This document shows positions 48,764 to 56,668 of a DNA stretch of 64,000 nt, in pieces. Within the stretch, counting starts at the first letter, position 1. Every line of letters begins with the position of its first letter. The DNA is taken from positions 1 to 64,000 of the forward strand of contig NZ_DASQNA010000037.1 in the NCBI RefSeq assembly GCF_035645195.1. The letters run 5' to 3'. Source of the stretch: Paenibacillus sp. GTDB taxonomy: Bacteria; Bacillota; Bacilli; Paenibacillales; YIM-B00363. Both the position numbers and the translations under genes were made by a program. A model generated the notes under the pieces. The model had not been told where the DNA came from, did no database searches, and saw nothing but the letters and a program-made list of their open reading frames with translations.

Positions 48764-49069
48764 AAGCGCAATTCTGCGCCTAATCGACGCCCCCGGGGCC
48801 GTGATCCTTACTTTAAGCGGAATTTTGCGCCTATTGCGCCCGTGAAGCCCCAAATCCTAACGAATAAGCGCAATTCTGCGCCTAATCAACGCCCCCGGGG
48901 CCGTGATCCTGACATTAAGCGCAAATTTGCGCCTATCGGGCCCACGAAGCCCCAAATCCTGACGAATAAGCGCAATTCTGCGCCTAATCGACGCCCCCGG
49001 GGCCGTGATCCTTACATTAAGTGCAATTTTGCGCCTATCGGGCCCGCGAAGCCCCAAAACTCCGCACGC
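48764..49069. repeat. Second tandem array: three 102-bp (six 51-bp) units
   Basis: AAGCGCAATTCTGCGCCTAAT starts at 48764, 48866 and 48968, an exact 102-bp period. Each 102-bp unit is two related 51-bp halves, AAGCGCAATTCTGCGCC... and AAGCG(C/G)AA.TTTGCGCCTAT.... The first half has a CCCCCGGGGCC palindrome, and the second half has GGGCCC-type sequence and CGAAGCCCCAAA. The sequence is unrelated to the 51-bp array that it directly abuts, yet it has the same period. The array ends 29 bp before the radC stop codon. Confidence 0.95.
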
Positions 49070-49097
49070 CAAACAAGCGGCCGTCCGCGTTCCCCCG

Positions 49098-49781
49098 TCA
49101 CATGTCCCCCCGCTCTTTTAAACTTACGTAACTGCGGTCGCCAATAATGACATGGTCTAACAATTCGATACCTATAATATGACCCGCCTCGGACAGCCGA
49201 TGCGTTAATTGAATATCTTCCGGGCTCGGCGTCGGATCGCCGCTCGGGTGATTATGTACGCAAATGATCGACGCGGCGCTCCGCTTGATCGCCGCCCGGT
49301 ACACCTCGCGCGGATGCACGATCGTCGCGTTGAGGCTGCCGACGGACAGCGTCTCCCGTCCGACGACTCGATTTTTCGTGTTCAGGAACAGCACGACGAA
49401 ATGCTCCTGCTGCAAATACCGCAGGTCCTCCCTCACGAGCGCCGCCACGTCTTGGGGCGAGCGGATCGCCGGCGACGCCTCCAGGTCGGCGCGGGCGACC
49501 CGCTTGCCGAGCTCCAGCGCCGCCAGCAGCTGGAGCGCTTTGGCGCTGCCGACGCCGCGCTGCTCGCACAGCTGCTCGACGCTGCGATCGGCCAACCCCC
49601 GCAGGCCGCCCGCTTCGCGCAGCAGCCGATGCGCCAGCGTCACGGCCGACTCGCGCTTCGTGCCCGTCCGCAGCAAAATCGCAAGCAGCTCCGCGTTGCT
49701 GAGCGCCGACGCGCCGATGCGCAGCATCCTCTCGCGCGGTCGCTCCTCCGCCGGCACTTCCCGCAGCAACAACGTATCCAT
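49098..49781 (-). CDS. radC: RadC/JAB-domain protein
   Basis: A 227-residue protein with an N-terminal helix-hairpin-helix region (RGVGSAKALQLLAALELG) and a C-terminal JAB/MPN metalloprotease-like domain with the full motif HNHPSGDPTPSPED. Its cellular role is not settled despite the name. I chose ATG 49781 (MDTLLLREVP) because the longer frame start at 49817 overlaps a TATAAT promoter element. Neighbours maf and mreB are conserved as in B. subtilis. Confidence 0.95.
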   Translation of the reverse strand: MDTLLLREVPAEERPRERMLRIGASALSNAELLAILLRTGTKRESAVTLAHRLLREAGGLRGLADRSVEQLCEQRGVGSAKALQLLAALELGKRVARADLEASPAIRSPQDVAALVREDLRYLQQEHFVVLFLNTKNRVVGRETLSVGSLNATIVHPREVYRAAIKRSAASIICVHNHPSGDPTPSPEDIQLTHRLSEAGHIIGIELLDHVIIGDRSYVSLKERGDM

Positions 49782-49816
49782 CCTCGCATCCCCCGCCTCG
49801 CTCCAAAAGTACCCCA

Positions 49817-49845
49817 ATTATAGGAGCGAGGACGGCGCCGCACAA
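49817..49845 (-). promoter_or_regulatory. Candidate radC promoter
   Basis: TTGTGC (49840-49845), a 17-bp spacer and a perfect TATAAT (49817-49822) on the minus strand. The -35 is weak. Confidence 0.5.
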
Positions 49846-49881
49846 CAAAAACGAACCCGTAACGGAAGAAGATTCCGTTAC
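49846..49881 (-). terminator. Terminator after maf
   Basis: GTAACGGAA (49859-49867) pairs with TTCCGTTAC (49873-49881). The A-run at 49846-49851 gives a U-tract on minus RNA after a short GGGTTCG spacer. Confidence 0.78.
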
Positions 49882-49894
49882 CGAACACCGAACG

Positions 49895-50494
49895 TTACAG
49901 CGCCCGCTGGCCGTATTCGCGTTCGAGCATATCTGCGAGCAGCGACACAGGCAAGCCGACGACCGTGAAATAGTCGCCTTCCATCCGTTCGACGAGCACG
50001 GCGCCGATGCCTTGAATTGCGTACGAGCCCGCCTTGTCCATCGGCTCGCCCGTCGCGATATACCGCCGAATGCGCTCCGCGTCCATCGGCTTCATCCACA
50101 CGCGCGTCGCCTGATGCGCCGCCGCGCGGCGTCCCGTCGCCGCGTCCACGAGCGCGAGGCCGGTGTACACCTCATGCGAGCGCCCCTGCAGCGAAGCGAG
50201 CATCGACGCCGCGTCGTCCGCATCCCGCGGTTTCCCGAGCGCGCGGCCGTCCAGCACGACGATAGTGTCCGAGCCGACGATGATGCCTTCGCGGCCCTCG
50301 GGCAGACGCTCCCGCACGGCGAGCGCTTTGCGCAGGCTCAGTTCCTCGACGATGCGCGCCGGCTCCCAATCGGGCTCCGTCGTTTCGTCCGCGTCGCTCG
50401 GCAAGACCTCCACCGGCATGCTGAGCAGTCGGATCAGCTCCTGCCGCCGGGGCGAGCCGGAGGCGAGAATCAACGTTTTCATCCCTTGTTCCAT
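49895..50494 (-). CDS. maf: Maf family nucleotide pyrophosphatase
   Basis: A 199-residue protein with LASGSPRRQELI near the start, SDTIVVLDGRALGKPRDADDA and DKAGSYAIQG, the Maf signatures. The family hydrolyses non-canonical or pyrimidine nucleoside triphosphates (dTTP/UTP) and has been linked to division arrest. Start ATG 50494 has GGCGG upstream; the Met at residue 5 is an alternative. Confidence 0.96.
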   Translation of the reverse strand: MEQGMKTLILASGSPRRQELIRLLSMPVEVLPSDADETTEPDWEPARIVEELSLRKALAVRERLPEGREGIIVGSDTIVVLDGRALGKPRDADDAASMLASLQGRSHEVYTGLALVDAATGRRAAAHQATRVWMKPMDAERIRRYIATGEPMDKAGSYAIQGIGAVLVERMEGDYFTVVGLPVSLLADMLEREYGQRAL

Positions 50495-50529
50495 TCGTTT
50501 CGCTTACCGCCTTTCGTTCGCGTTGCGCG

Positions 50530-50784
50530 CTACATTTTTCGATAAATCCAAATCGCGGCGGCGAGCCCTGCGATGCTCAGCAAATTTAGGGTAACCGCAA
50601 ACTGAAGATCGTATCGAATTACCTGCAAATCGGCTTTCGGCTCCCAGTTCAGCTCGGCGGACGTCGTCAGAAACGACAGCGCCGGCACGTCTTTCAGGAG
50701 CTGGCCGGCGATCGAGCCGGCGAGCAGCCCCGCCGCGATCAACACGACAAGCATGAGGCCGTTCTTTTTCATCGGTTGTTTCAT
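50530..50784 (-). CDS. DUF4321 small membrane protein
   Basis: An 84-residue protein with two transmembrane helices, one near 9-28 and one near 60-82, and between them LLKDVPALSFLTTSAELNWEPKADL. This matches the DUF4321 family found beside maf/radC in sporulating Firmicutes; function unknown. Confidence 0.85.
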   Translation of the reverse strand: MKQPMKKNGLMLVVLIAAGLLAGSIAGQLLKDVPALSFLTTSAELNWEPKADLQVIRYDLQFAVTLNLLSIAGLAAAIWIYRKM

Positions 50785-50992
50785 GAATGGACAGACTCCT
50801 TCGATTCCCGCGCGGGAAACAGCTCCCTCTTGCGGCGCAGCGTGATAGATAAGTTTCGCTAGACACTAGACTATTATACCGTTCCTTCGCGAACCTGCGA
50901 AGCGCAGGCCCGGAGGCCGCAGCAAAATAGTACATCTTACCTGCTTACAATCAATAGTTAACCTATTAAAATATGAGCGGGAGGGGTTTCCA

Positions 50993-52270
50993 TTGAAAAA
51001 GCTAGTAACGACGCTTGCCGTCGCCGTCAGCCTGTTCTCGTCTCCGTACATAGGACAGGCCGCCAAAGTCGTGGTCGACCCCGGCCACGGAGGCAGCGAC
51101 CCGGGCGCCGTCGGTATCAACGGCCTGTACGAAAAAACCGTCAATAACGAAATCTCTTGGCGTTTGCGTGACCTGCTCGTCCAGCACGGGTACGAAGTAG
51201 TGATGACGCGCGACGTCGATAAAACGCTCTCGCTAGCCGATCGGGTAACGGCGTCGATGGCGGCGGACGCCGATTTGTTCGTGTCGATCCACGCCAACGC
51301 GCATCCGTCGACCAGCGTGCGCGGCACGATGGTGCTCTACCACGACGCCTCGAAACCGAACCCGGATTACCCGGCCAGCGAGGCGATGAAAGCTCTTACC
51401 CCGGAGAGCAAACGTCTCGCCCAGCTCGTGCTGTCCTCCGTTCTGGAGCAAGTGCCGAACGAGAACCGCGGCATCGTACCGAGCTCGGCGTACGTCGTCC
51501 GCATGGGCAACATTCCGAGCATCCTCGTCGAAACCGCGTTCCTGTCGAACGCGCAAGACGCGCAGCTGTTGTCCTCGTCGATGATCCGAGAGAAATACGC
51601 GCTCGGCATTTTGAACGGCATTCTCAAATATTTGCCCCCGATCTTCAGCGACATCGGCCGGCACTGGGCCAAAGAGTCGATCGTCCGGCTGAACGAGCAG
51701 GGCATCGCGAACGGCGATAACGGCAAATTTTATCCCGACCGCCCGCTGACGCGGGCCGAGCTGATGGCGTTCGTCGACCGAGCGTTCGGTCTTCGCGCCG
51801 CAGGGCCGGACGTGACGATCGCGGAGCATACGGACATGGACCATTCCGTGACCGAGGACGTGTACGAGAGCGAGGAAGCGATCGCGCAGCCCGCGCCGGA
51901 ACCCGCGCCGACGTTCAGCGACCTGTCCGAGACGCACTGGTCGTACGAGCTCATGCGCAAAGCCGTCGAAACCGGCGTGCTTTCCGGCTACCCGGACGGT
52001 ACGCTCCGGCCGGACGCCCCGGTGTCTCGGGCCGAAGTCGCGGTCGTGCTCGACCGCCTGCTCGGCACGGCGATCGCGGGCTCGACGTACGACGTATCGT
52101 TCCGCGACGTCACGTCCGACAACTGGGCGTACACCTCGATCATCCGCCTGGGCGGCGCCGGTCTCGTGCGAGGCGTAGAGCCTGAATTGTACGGTCCCGA
52201 CCGCAAAGTGACCCGAGCCGAGATCGCGACGATGGTCGACCGCCAGCTGCAGCGGGGCAACCTCGAATAA
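50993..52270 (+). CDS. N-acetylmuramoyl-L-alanine amidase with three S-layer homology domains
   Basis: A 425-residue secreted wall hydrolase. A signal peptide (about 1-23) is followed by an Amidase_3 domain (24-205) with the zinc ligands DPGHGG, the Glu of YEKTVNN and SIHANA, and the catalytic Glu of ILVETAFLSN. Three SLH domains follow (about 213-265, 308-360, 366-420), which anchor to pyruvylated wall polymer. The start is TTG 50993 with GGGAGGGG close upstream. It is divergent from the DUF4321-maf-radC genes and ends at a bidirectional terminator. CwlD-like domain order, but SLH anchoring suggests a vegetative or S-layer role. Confidence 0.94.
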   Translation: MKKLVTTLAVAVSLFSSPYIGQAAKVVVDPGHGGSDPGAVGINGLYEKTVNNEISWRLRDLLVQHGYEVVMTRDVDKTLSLADRVTASMAADADLFVSIHANAHPSTSVRGTMVLYHDASKPNPDYPASEAMKALTPESKRLAQLVLSSVLEQVPNENRGIVPSSAYVVRMGNIPSILVETAFLSNAQDAQLLSSSMIREKYALGILNGILKYLPPIFSDIGRHWAKESIVRLNEQGIANGDNGKFYPDRPLTRAELMAFVDRAFGLRAAGPDVTIAEHTDMDHSVTEDVYESEEAIAQPAPEPAPTFSDLSETHWSYELMRKAVETGVLSGYPDGTLRPDAPVSRAEVAVVLDRLLGTAIAGSTYDVSFRDVTSDNWAYTSIIRLGGAGLVRGVEPELYGPDRKVTRAEIATMVDRQLQRGNLE

Positions 52271-52280
52271 CTTCGCAGCG

Positions 52281-52326
52281 AAAAAAGACCTTCCGCAAGC
52301 CGAGAAACCGGCTTCGGAAGGTCTTT
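52281..52326. terminator. Bidirectional terminator between the amidase and SPOR-domain genes
   Basis: AAAAAAGACCTTCCG...CGGAAGGTCTTTT with an inner AGCCG/CGGCT stem. A-run on the left and T-run on the right serve converging transcripts. Confidence 0.92.
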
Positions 52327-52345
52327 TGCGCATGCGCATCGGCGA

Positions 52346-53821
52346 TTACATCGTCGCGATCGTCGTCAGCAGTTGCTTCTCCGCGATCAAATAGTCCATC
52401 AAAGCGCTCTGGGCGCTCCACAGGTACGCATGATCCGGGTGCGTCGCATATTCCTCGATGGCGACGACCGCGTTCAGCAGCGCGCCGTCCATGCGGTCGA
52501 GCATCGGGCGCGCTTCGGACGGCAGCCCTTCCGCCGCCGTCGAGGACAGCTCCGACACCGCGCGATGGTCCGTCTTCAGCTTCTCGAGCGTCGCCCGTTC
52601 CGGCGCGACCGCCGCGTCGCCCTCCAGGTGAACGAGCGTCAAGTCGCCGATCATGCGCACAAGCTCGCTCCCCCGCGTCACGTACCCGGCGAGCGCGTCC
52701 GCGGAGCCGTCGGCCCAGCGCACCTGGCTGACCGCCGGAAGCTCGTACGGCTTGACGTACACTTCGACGCCGGCCGACTGCAGCTTCACCCCGGCCCGGA
52801 GCGCCGCGTCCCGGTCGGACGTGACGCCCGCGTACACGTAGAACCGGTCGCCCTCCTCGATCGTCGCGGCGAGTCCCTTGCTCTTCATGTCGTCGGCGAG
52901 CGCCCGCGCGCTCGTCAGCGTCTCGAATACGCCGTTCTGCAGCAGCCACATGCGACGCTCCGGCAGGTCGATCGTCGCCGTTGCCGCTTCGACGGCGTCC
53001 GCCTCCTCGCCTTCGACTGCGGCGCTCCCCGGCTGCTCGGCCGAGGGCGTCCCGCTCTCCGCCGCGGGGGCGCTCACCGCGCCGGCGGCGGCGTCGAGCA
53101 GGCCGTCGAGGCCGCTTCGCTCCGGCTCGCCGGTGAAAAACTGCAGCACGAACGTGCCGAACAGCACGCCGGTCGCGACCGCGCCGACGACGGCGCCCGC
53201 CACCTTCCACCAGGCCGGGCCGTCGTCCGGACCGCGGCGATGGGGGACGGCCCGGCCGGCCCGATCGGTCCGCGGCCGATCGCCGCGCGCCGGCAGCTCG
53301 CCGCGCCAATACCCCGCCTCGGCGTCCGCATCGTCAGCTTCGGCTTCGTCGACTTCCGGCGCATACGGCCGAGGCGGCGGCGCCGCGCGGCGCGATCCGG
53401 CCGAACGCCGGCCGCCGTCGATCGCGCGAAGCGGCGGCGAAGGCGGCTCGCTCTCCCGGATAAGCCGCTCCAGCTCGTCCGCCTCAGCGCTGGACGCGTC
53501 GTTCCAAGCGCCGTAGTCGTACGGGTACTCCGGTTCGACGCGGCGCGGCGGCGACAGCCGAGGCGTCTCCTTCTCTTCGAGAAGGACCGGCTCCTCCGAC
53601 ACTTGAAACTCGAAATGCTTCAGCGGGATGACGTTGCTCTCGGGGCTCGCGGAGCGCCCAACCGCTTCGACGCGTTCTTTCCCCGGTTCCGTCCCCTGTC
53701 CTGCCGCCTGCTCTGTTCCTTGTACGGCCCCCGCCTCCGGCTCGCCGCCGTGGCCGGACGCTTGTCCGGCCGGGGGGCGCCGCGTATGTTCGAAACGATA
53801 TGTAATTCTCGCTTTGCTCAT
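52346..53821 (-). CDS. SPOR-domain membrane protein
   Basis: About 491 residues from ATG 53821 (MSKARITYRFEH, GGGAG upstream); the longer frame start at 53857 is unlikely. A long hydrophilic low-complexity cytoplasmic part (1-210) contains Arg/Pro-rich segments. One transmembrane helix follows (about 216-240, VAGAVVGAVATGVLFGTFVLQFF), then an Ala/Glu linker and a SPOR domain (about 288-360, MWLLQNGVFETLTSARALADDM...). A helical C-terminal region makes up the rest. SPOR domains bind denuded glycan at septa. It lies immediately upstream of murC-folC-valS in position but is separate by orientation and terminator. Confidence 0.85.
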   Translation of the reverse strand: MSKARITYRFEHTRRPPAGQASGHGGEPEAGAVQGTEQAAGQGTEPGKERVEAVGRSASPESNVIPLKHFEFQVSEEPVLLEEKETPRLSPPRRVEPEYPYDYGAWNDASSAEADELERLIRESEPPSPPLRAIDGGRRSAGSRRAAPPPRPYAPEVDEAEADDADAEAGYWRGELPARGDRPRTDRAGRAVPHRRGPDDGPAWWKVAGAVVGAVATGVLFGTFVLQFFTGEPERSGLDGLLDAAAGAVSAPAAESGTPSAEQPGSAAVEGEEADAVEAATATIDLPERRMWLLQNGVFETLTSARALADDMKSKGLAATIEEGDRFYVYAGVTSDRDAALRAGVKLQSAGVEVYVKPYELPAVSQVRWADGSADALAGYVTRGSELVRMIGDLTLVHLEGDAAVAPERATLEKLKTDHRAVSELSSTAAEGLPSEARPMLDRMDGALLNAVVAIEEYATHPDHAYLWSAQSALMDYLIAEKQLLTTIATM

Positions 53822-53926
53822 GCGTCTCGCTCCCTTGTCCATTCTCCCTATCAACATATGATAGAGGGAGCGAGATTATGATGAGCTTTTTTTGCGAGAG
53901 ATCGTGATTTCCGCGCGGCGTCCGCC

Positions 53927-55309
53927 CTAAGCTTCCCTGGCCTTCAGCGCGGCGGCGAGGTCGATCGCGACTTTCCAAATGTCGCCCGCCCCCATCGTCA
54001 GCACGAGATCGCCCGGCTTCACGGTGCGCTCCAGATACTCGAGCACCTGCTCCTTCGTGGAGATGTGCGAGACGTTCGGATTGCTGTTCTGCCGGATGAG
54101 CTCCGTCAGCCGACCCGCGGTGACGCCTTCGATCCGCTGTTCGCCGGCGGGGGAATAAATATCGACGATGATGACCTCGTCCGCCTCTCCGAACGCCCGG
54201 CTGAACGAATCGAGCAGGTAGAACGTCCGCGTGTAGCGCTGCGGCTGGAACACGGCGACGATGCGCTTGCCCGTCGCTTTCGCCGCGGCGATCGTCGCGA
54301 CGATTTCCGTCGGATGATGCGCGTAGTCGTCGATCACGAGCACGTCGTGCGCGTCGCCGAGCACCTGGAACCGCCGCTTCGCTCCGCGAAACTCGGTCAG
54401 CGCCTCCGCCGCCTGCGCGAACGGAACGCCCGCTTCCAAGCAGACGATCAGCGTCGCGAGCGCGTTCAGCACGTTGTGGTGCCCCGGCACGCTCAGCTTC
54501 ACGCGCCCGAGCGGCGCGCCGCGCTTCTCGACCGCGAACTCCGCCTGCCGATCGCCGAGCCGAATGTCGACCGCGCGGTAGTCCGCGTCCGCATGCGTCC
54601 CGTACGTGATGTACGCCGCCGACACCTGCGGCAGCAGGCTCGCGAGCTCCGGATCGTCCAAGCAGACGATCGCCTTGCCGTCTTCACGCACTTGGCTGAG
54701 GAACCGGGCGTACGCGCCCTTAAGCTTTTCGAAATCGCCGTCGTAATTTTCCAGATGATCCGCCTCGATGTTGGTGACGACCGCGATCGCGGGGTAATAC
54801 TGCAGGAACGAGCCGTCGCTTTCGTCCGCCTCCGCGACGACGTAATCCCCTTTGCCCGCCTTGGCGTTGCTGCCGACGTTCATGATTTCGCCGCCGATAA
54901 TGAACGTCGGGTCGAGCCCGCAGCTTTCCATGACGAGCGCGATCATCGAGGACGTCGTCGTCTTGCCGTGCGCGCCGGCGACCGCGACGCCCTTCTTCGC
55001 GTTCAGCAATCTCGCCAGCATTTGCGACCGGTGAATGACCGGGATGTTCAAGGACTCCGCAGCTACCTTCTCCACATTGTCCTTCGACAGCGCCGTGGAG
55101 TAGACGACCAAGTCCGCGCCCTGCACGTGCTTCGCTTCATGGCCGATAAACACCTTCGCGCCCTTCGCGGCAAGCTTCTCCGTGAGCTCCTGCTGCGCGA
55201 CGTCGGACCCCGAGACGCGGTAGCCCATTTCCAGCATCACTCTGGCAATGGCGCTCATGCCGTACCCGCCGATCCCGATGAAATGCACGTGCTGCTCGGA
55301 AGTACTCAT
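53927..55309 (-). CDS. murC: UDP-N-acetylmuramate-L-alanine ligase
   Basis: A 460-residue cytosolic Mur ligase adding L-Ala to UDP-MurNAc. It has [15 protein letters not shown] at the start, ATP loop [11 protein letters not shown] (about 108-118), EADESDGSF, and YAHHPTEI. In B. subtilis murC lies elsewhere; here it follows folC by 6 bp. Confidence 0.98.
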   Translation of the reverse strand: MSTSEQHVHFIGIGGYGMSAIARVMLEMGYRVSGSDVAQQELTEKLAAKGAKVFIGHEAKHVQGADLVVYSTALSKDNVEKVAAESLNIPVIHRSQMLARLLNAKKGVAVAGAHGKTTTSSMIALVMESCGLDPTFIIGGEIMNVGSNAKAGKGDYVVAEADESDGSFLQYYPAIAVVTNIEADHLENYDGDFEKLKGAYARFLSQVREDGKAIVCLDDPELASLLPQVSAAYITYGTHADADYRAVDIRLGDRQAEFAVEKRGAPLGRVKLSVPGHHNVLNALATLIVCLEAGVPFAQAAEALTEFRGAKRRFQVLGDAHDVLVIDDYAHHPTEIVATIAAAKATGKRIVAVFQPQRYTRTFYLLDSFSRAFGEADEVIIVDIYSPAGEQRIEGVTAGRLTELIRQNSNPNVSHISTKEQVLEYLERTVKPGDLVLTMGAGDIWKVAIDLAAALKAREA

Positions 55310-55315
55310 GTGTCC

Positions 55316-56662
55316 TCACCAACCTTTTTCGCTATCGGTCATTTGTAAAATGGAGGAACGGACATCCGACAAAAAGTACAGCGAGCCGGAAACGACGACG
55401 AGATCTTCCGGTCCTGCCGAACGGCGGGCGAGCTCGAGCGCTTCGCGCCAATCGGGCGAAAGCGTAACGGTCGCCGACGTCGCTCCGCTCGAATCCCGCT
55501 GGGCTTCCGCCTCCCGGGCCAGATCGGCGGCCGGCATCTTTTTGAAAAAATCCGGCTCCGTCACAATCAAAGTATCCACAATAGGTAGTATATGCCGTAA
55601 ATATTCCGGATGATTCTTGTTTCGAACCATCCCGAGCACAAATACGAGTTTATCGTACTTATAAACCGTCCGCAGCGTCTCCGCCAGCGATTTCGCGCCG
55701 TCGGGATTGTGCGCTCCGTCGAGCAAAATGCGCGGCTCGCGCGACACGAGCTCGAGGCGCCCCTTCCACTGCGTGTCGTGCATCGCCGCGTACAAATCTT
55801 CGTCGTCGACGACGAGCGCGTAATACTGCCGCAGCACCTCGAGCGTCATGAGCGCGAGCGCCGCGTTCGCCTGCTGGTGCAAGCCGTCCATCGAGATGCG
55901 CACGTTCGTCAGCTTCCGGAACGGCCCCTCGAAGTCGAACGTCTGCTGTCCCTCCTGCACTTCCTTCGTCGAGTAAGAGAACTTCTCGCCGATCTCGTAC
56001 AGCGAGCTCTTGCGCTCTCGCGCCGTCTGGCGGATGACCTCGGCCGCTTCCGGATGCGTCGCGGTCGACACGACCGGAACGCCCGGCTTGATAATGCCGG
56101 CCTTCTCCCTTGCAATGTCGGCAATGGTCTCCCCTAATACGTCCGTATGATCGAGCCCGACGTTCGTAATGACCGAGACGAGCGGCGCGACGACGTTCGT
56201 CGAATCGAGCCGCCCGCCCATGCCGGTTTCCCAAACGACGAAATCCGGATACGACTCCGTCGCGAAGTGGAGAATCGCGAGCACCGTGCTGATTTCGAAC
56301 ATGCTGAGCGCGCCGTAGGTCGGCTCGAGCTCTTCGACGAGCGGTTTGATCCGGTTCGCAAGCGCCACGACGGACGCCTCCGGGATGTCCTCGCCGTTCG
56401 TTTGGATTCGGTTCGTATATTTTTCAAGGTACGGGGACGTAAAGACGCCGACGTCGTACCCCGCCTTCCGAATGACGGAGGCGAGGAACGCGCAGGTGGA
56501 GCCTTTGCCGTTCGTGCCCGCGACGTGAATGAATTTCAGCCGCCGATGCGGGTTGCCGAGCTTGTCGAGCAGCGCCTGCGTCCGCTCGAGCCCCGGCTTG
56601 ATGCCGTGAAGCGGCATGAGCCGGGTGATCCAGCCCACCGCTTCTTCATAAGTTTGAAACAT
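55316..56662 (-). CDS. folC: Folylpolyglutamate/dihydrofolate synthase
   Basis: A 448-residue Mur-ligase-family enzyme. P-loop HVAGTNGKGSTCAFLAS (about 46-62), FTSPYLEKYTNRI, ETGMGGRLDSTN and DGAHNPDGAKSL are all present. It adds glutamate to folates and can make dihydrofolate. It lies 6 bp after valS, as in B. subtilis. Confidence 0.98.
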   Translation of the reverse strand: MFQTYEEAVGWITRLMPLHGIKPGLERTQALLDKLGNPHRRLKFIHVAGTNGKGSTCAFLASVIRKAGYDVGVFTSPYLEKYTNRIQTNGEDIPEASVVALANRIKPLVEELEPTYGALSMFEISTVLAILHFATESYPDFVVWETGMGGRLDSTNVVAPLVSVITNVGLDHTDVLGETIADIAREKAGIIKPGVPVVSTATHPEAAEVIRQTARERKSSLYEIGEKFSYSTKEVQEGQQTFDFEGPFRKLTNVRISMDGLHQQANAALALMTLEVLRQYYALVVDDEDLYAAMHDTQWKGRLELVSREPRILLDGAHNPDGAKSLAETLRTVYKYDKLVFVLGMVRNKNHPEYLRHILPIVDTLIVTEPDFFKKMPAADLAREAEAQRDSSGATSATVTLSPDWREALELARRSAGPEDLVVVSGSLYFLSDVRSSILQMTDSEKGW

Positions 56663-56668
56663 GCCTCT

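Noticed and set aside
47811-48845. 344-codon plus-strand and 352-codon minus-strand (47795-48853) open frames over the 51-bp array
   Set aside because: Any 51-bp unit without a stop in a frame gives a long open frame when repeated. The plus start overlaps the mreB -35 element, and no frame shows a clear synonymous bias by eye.
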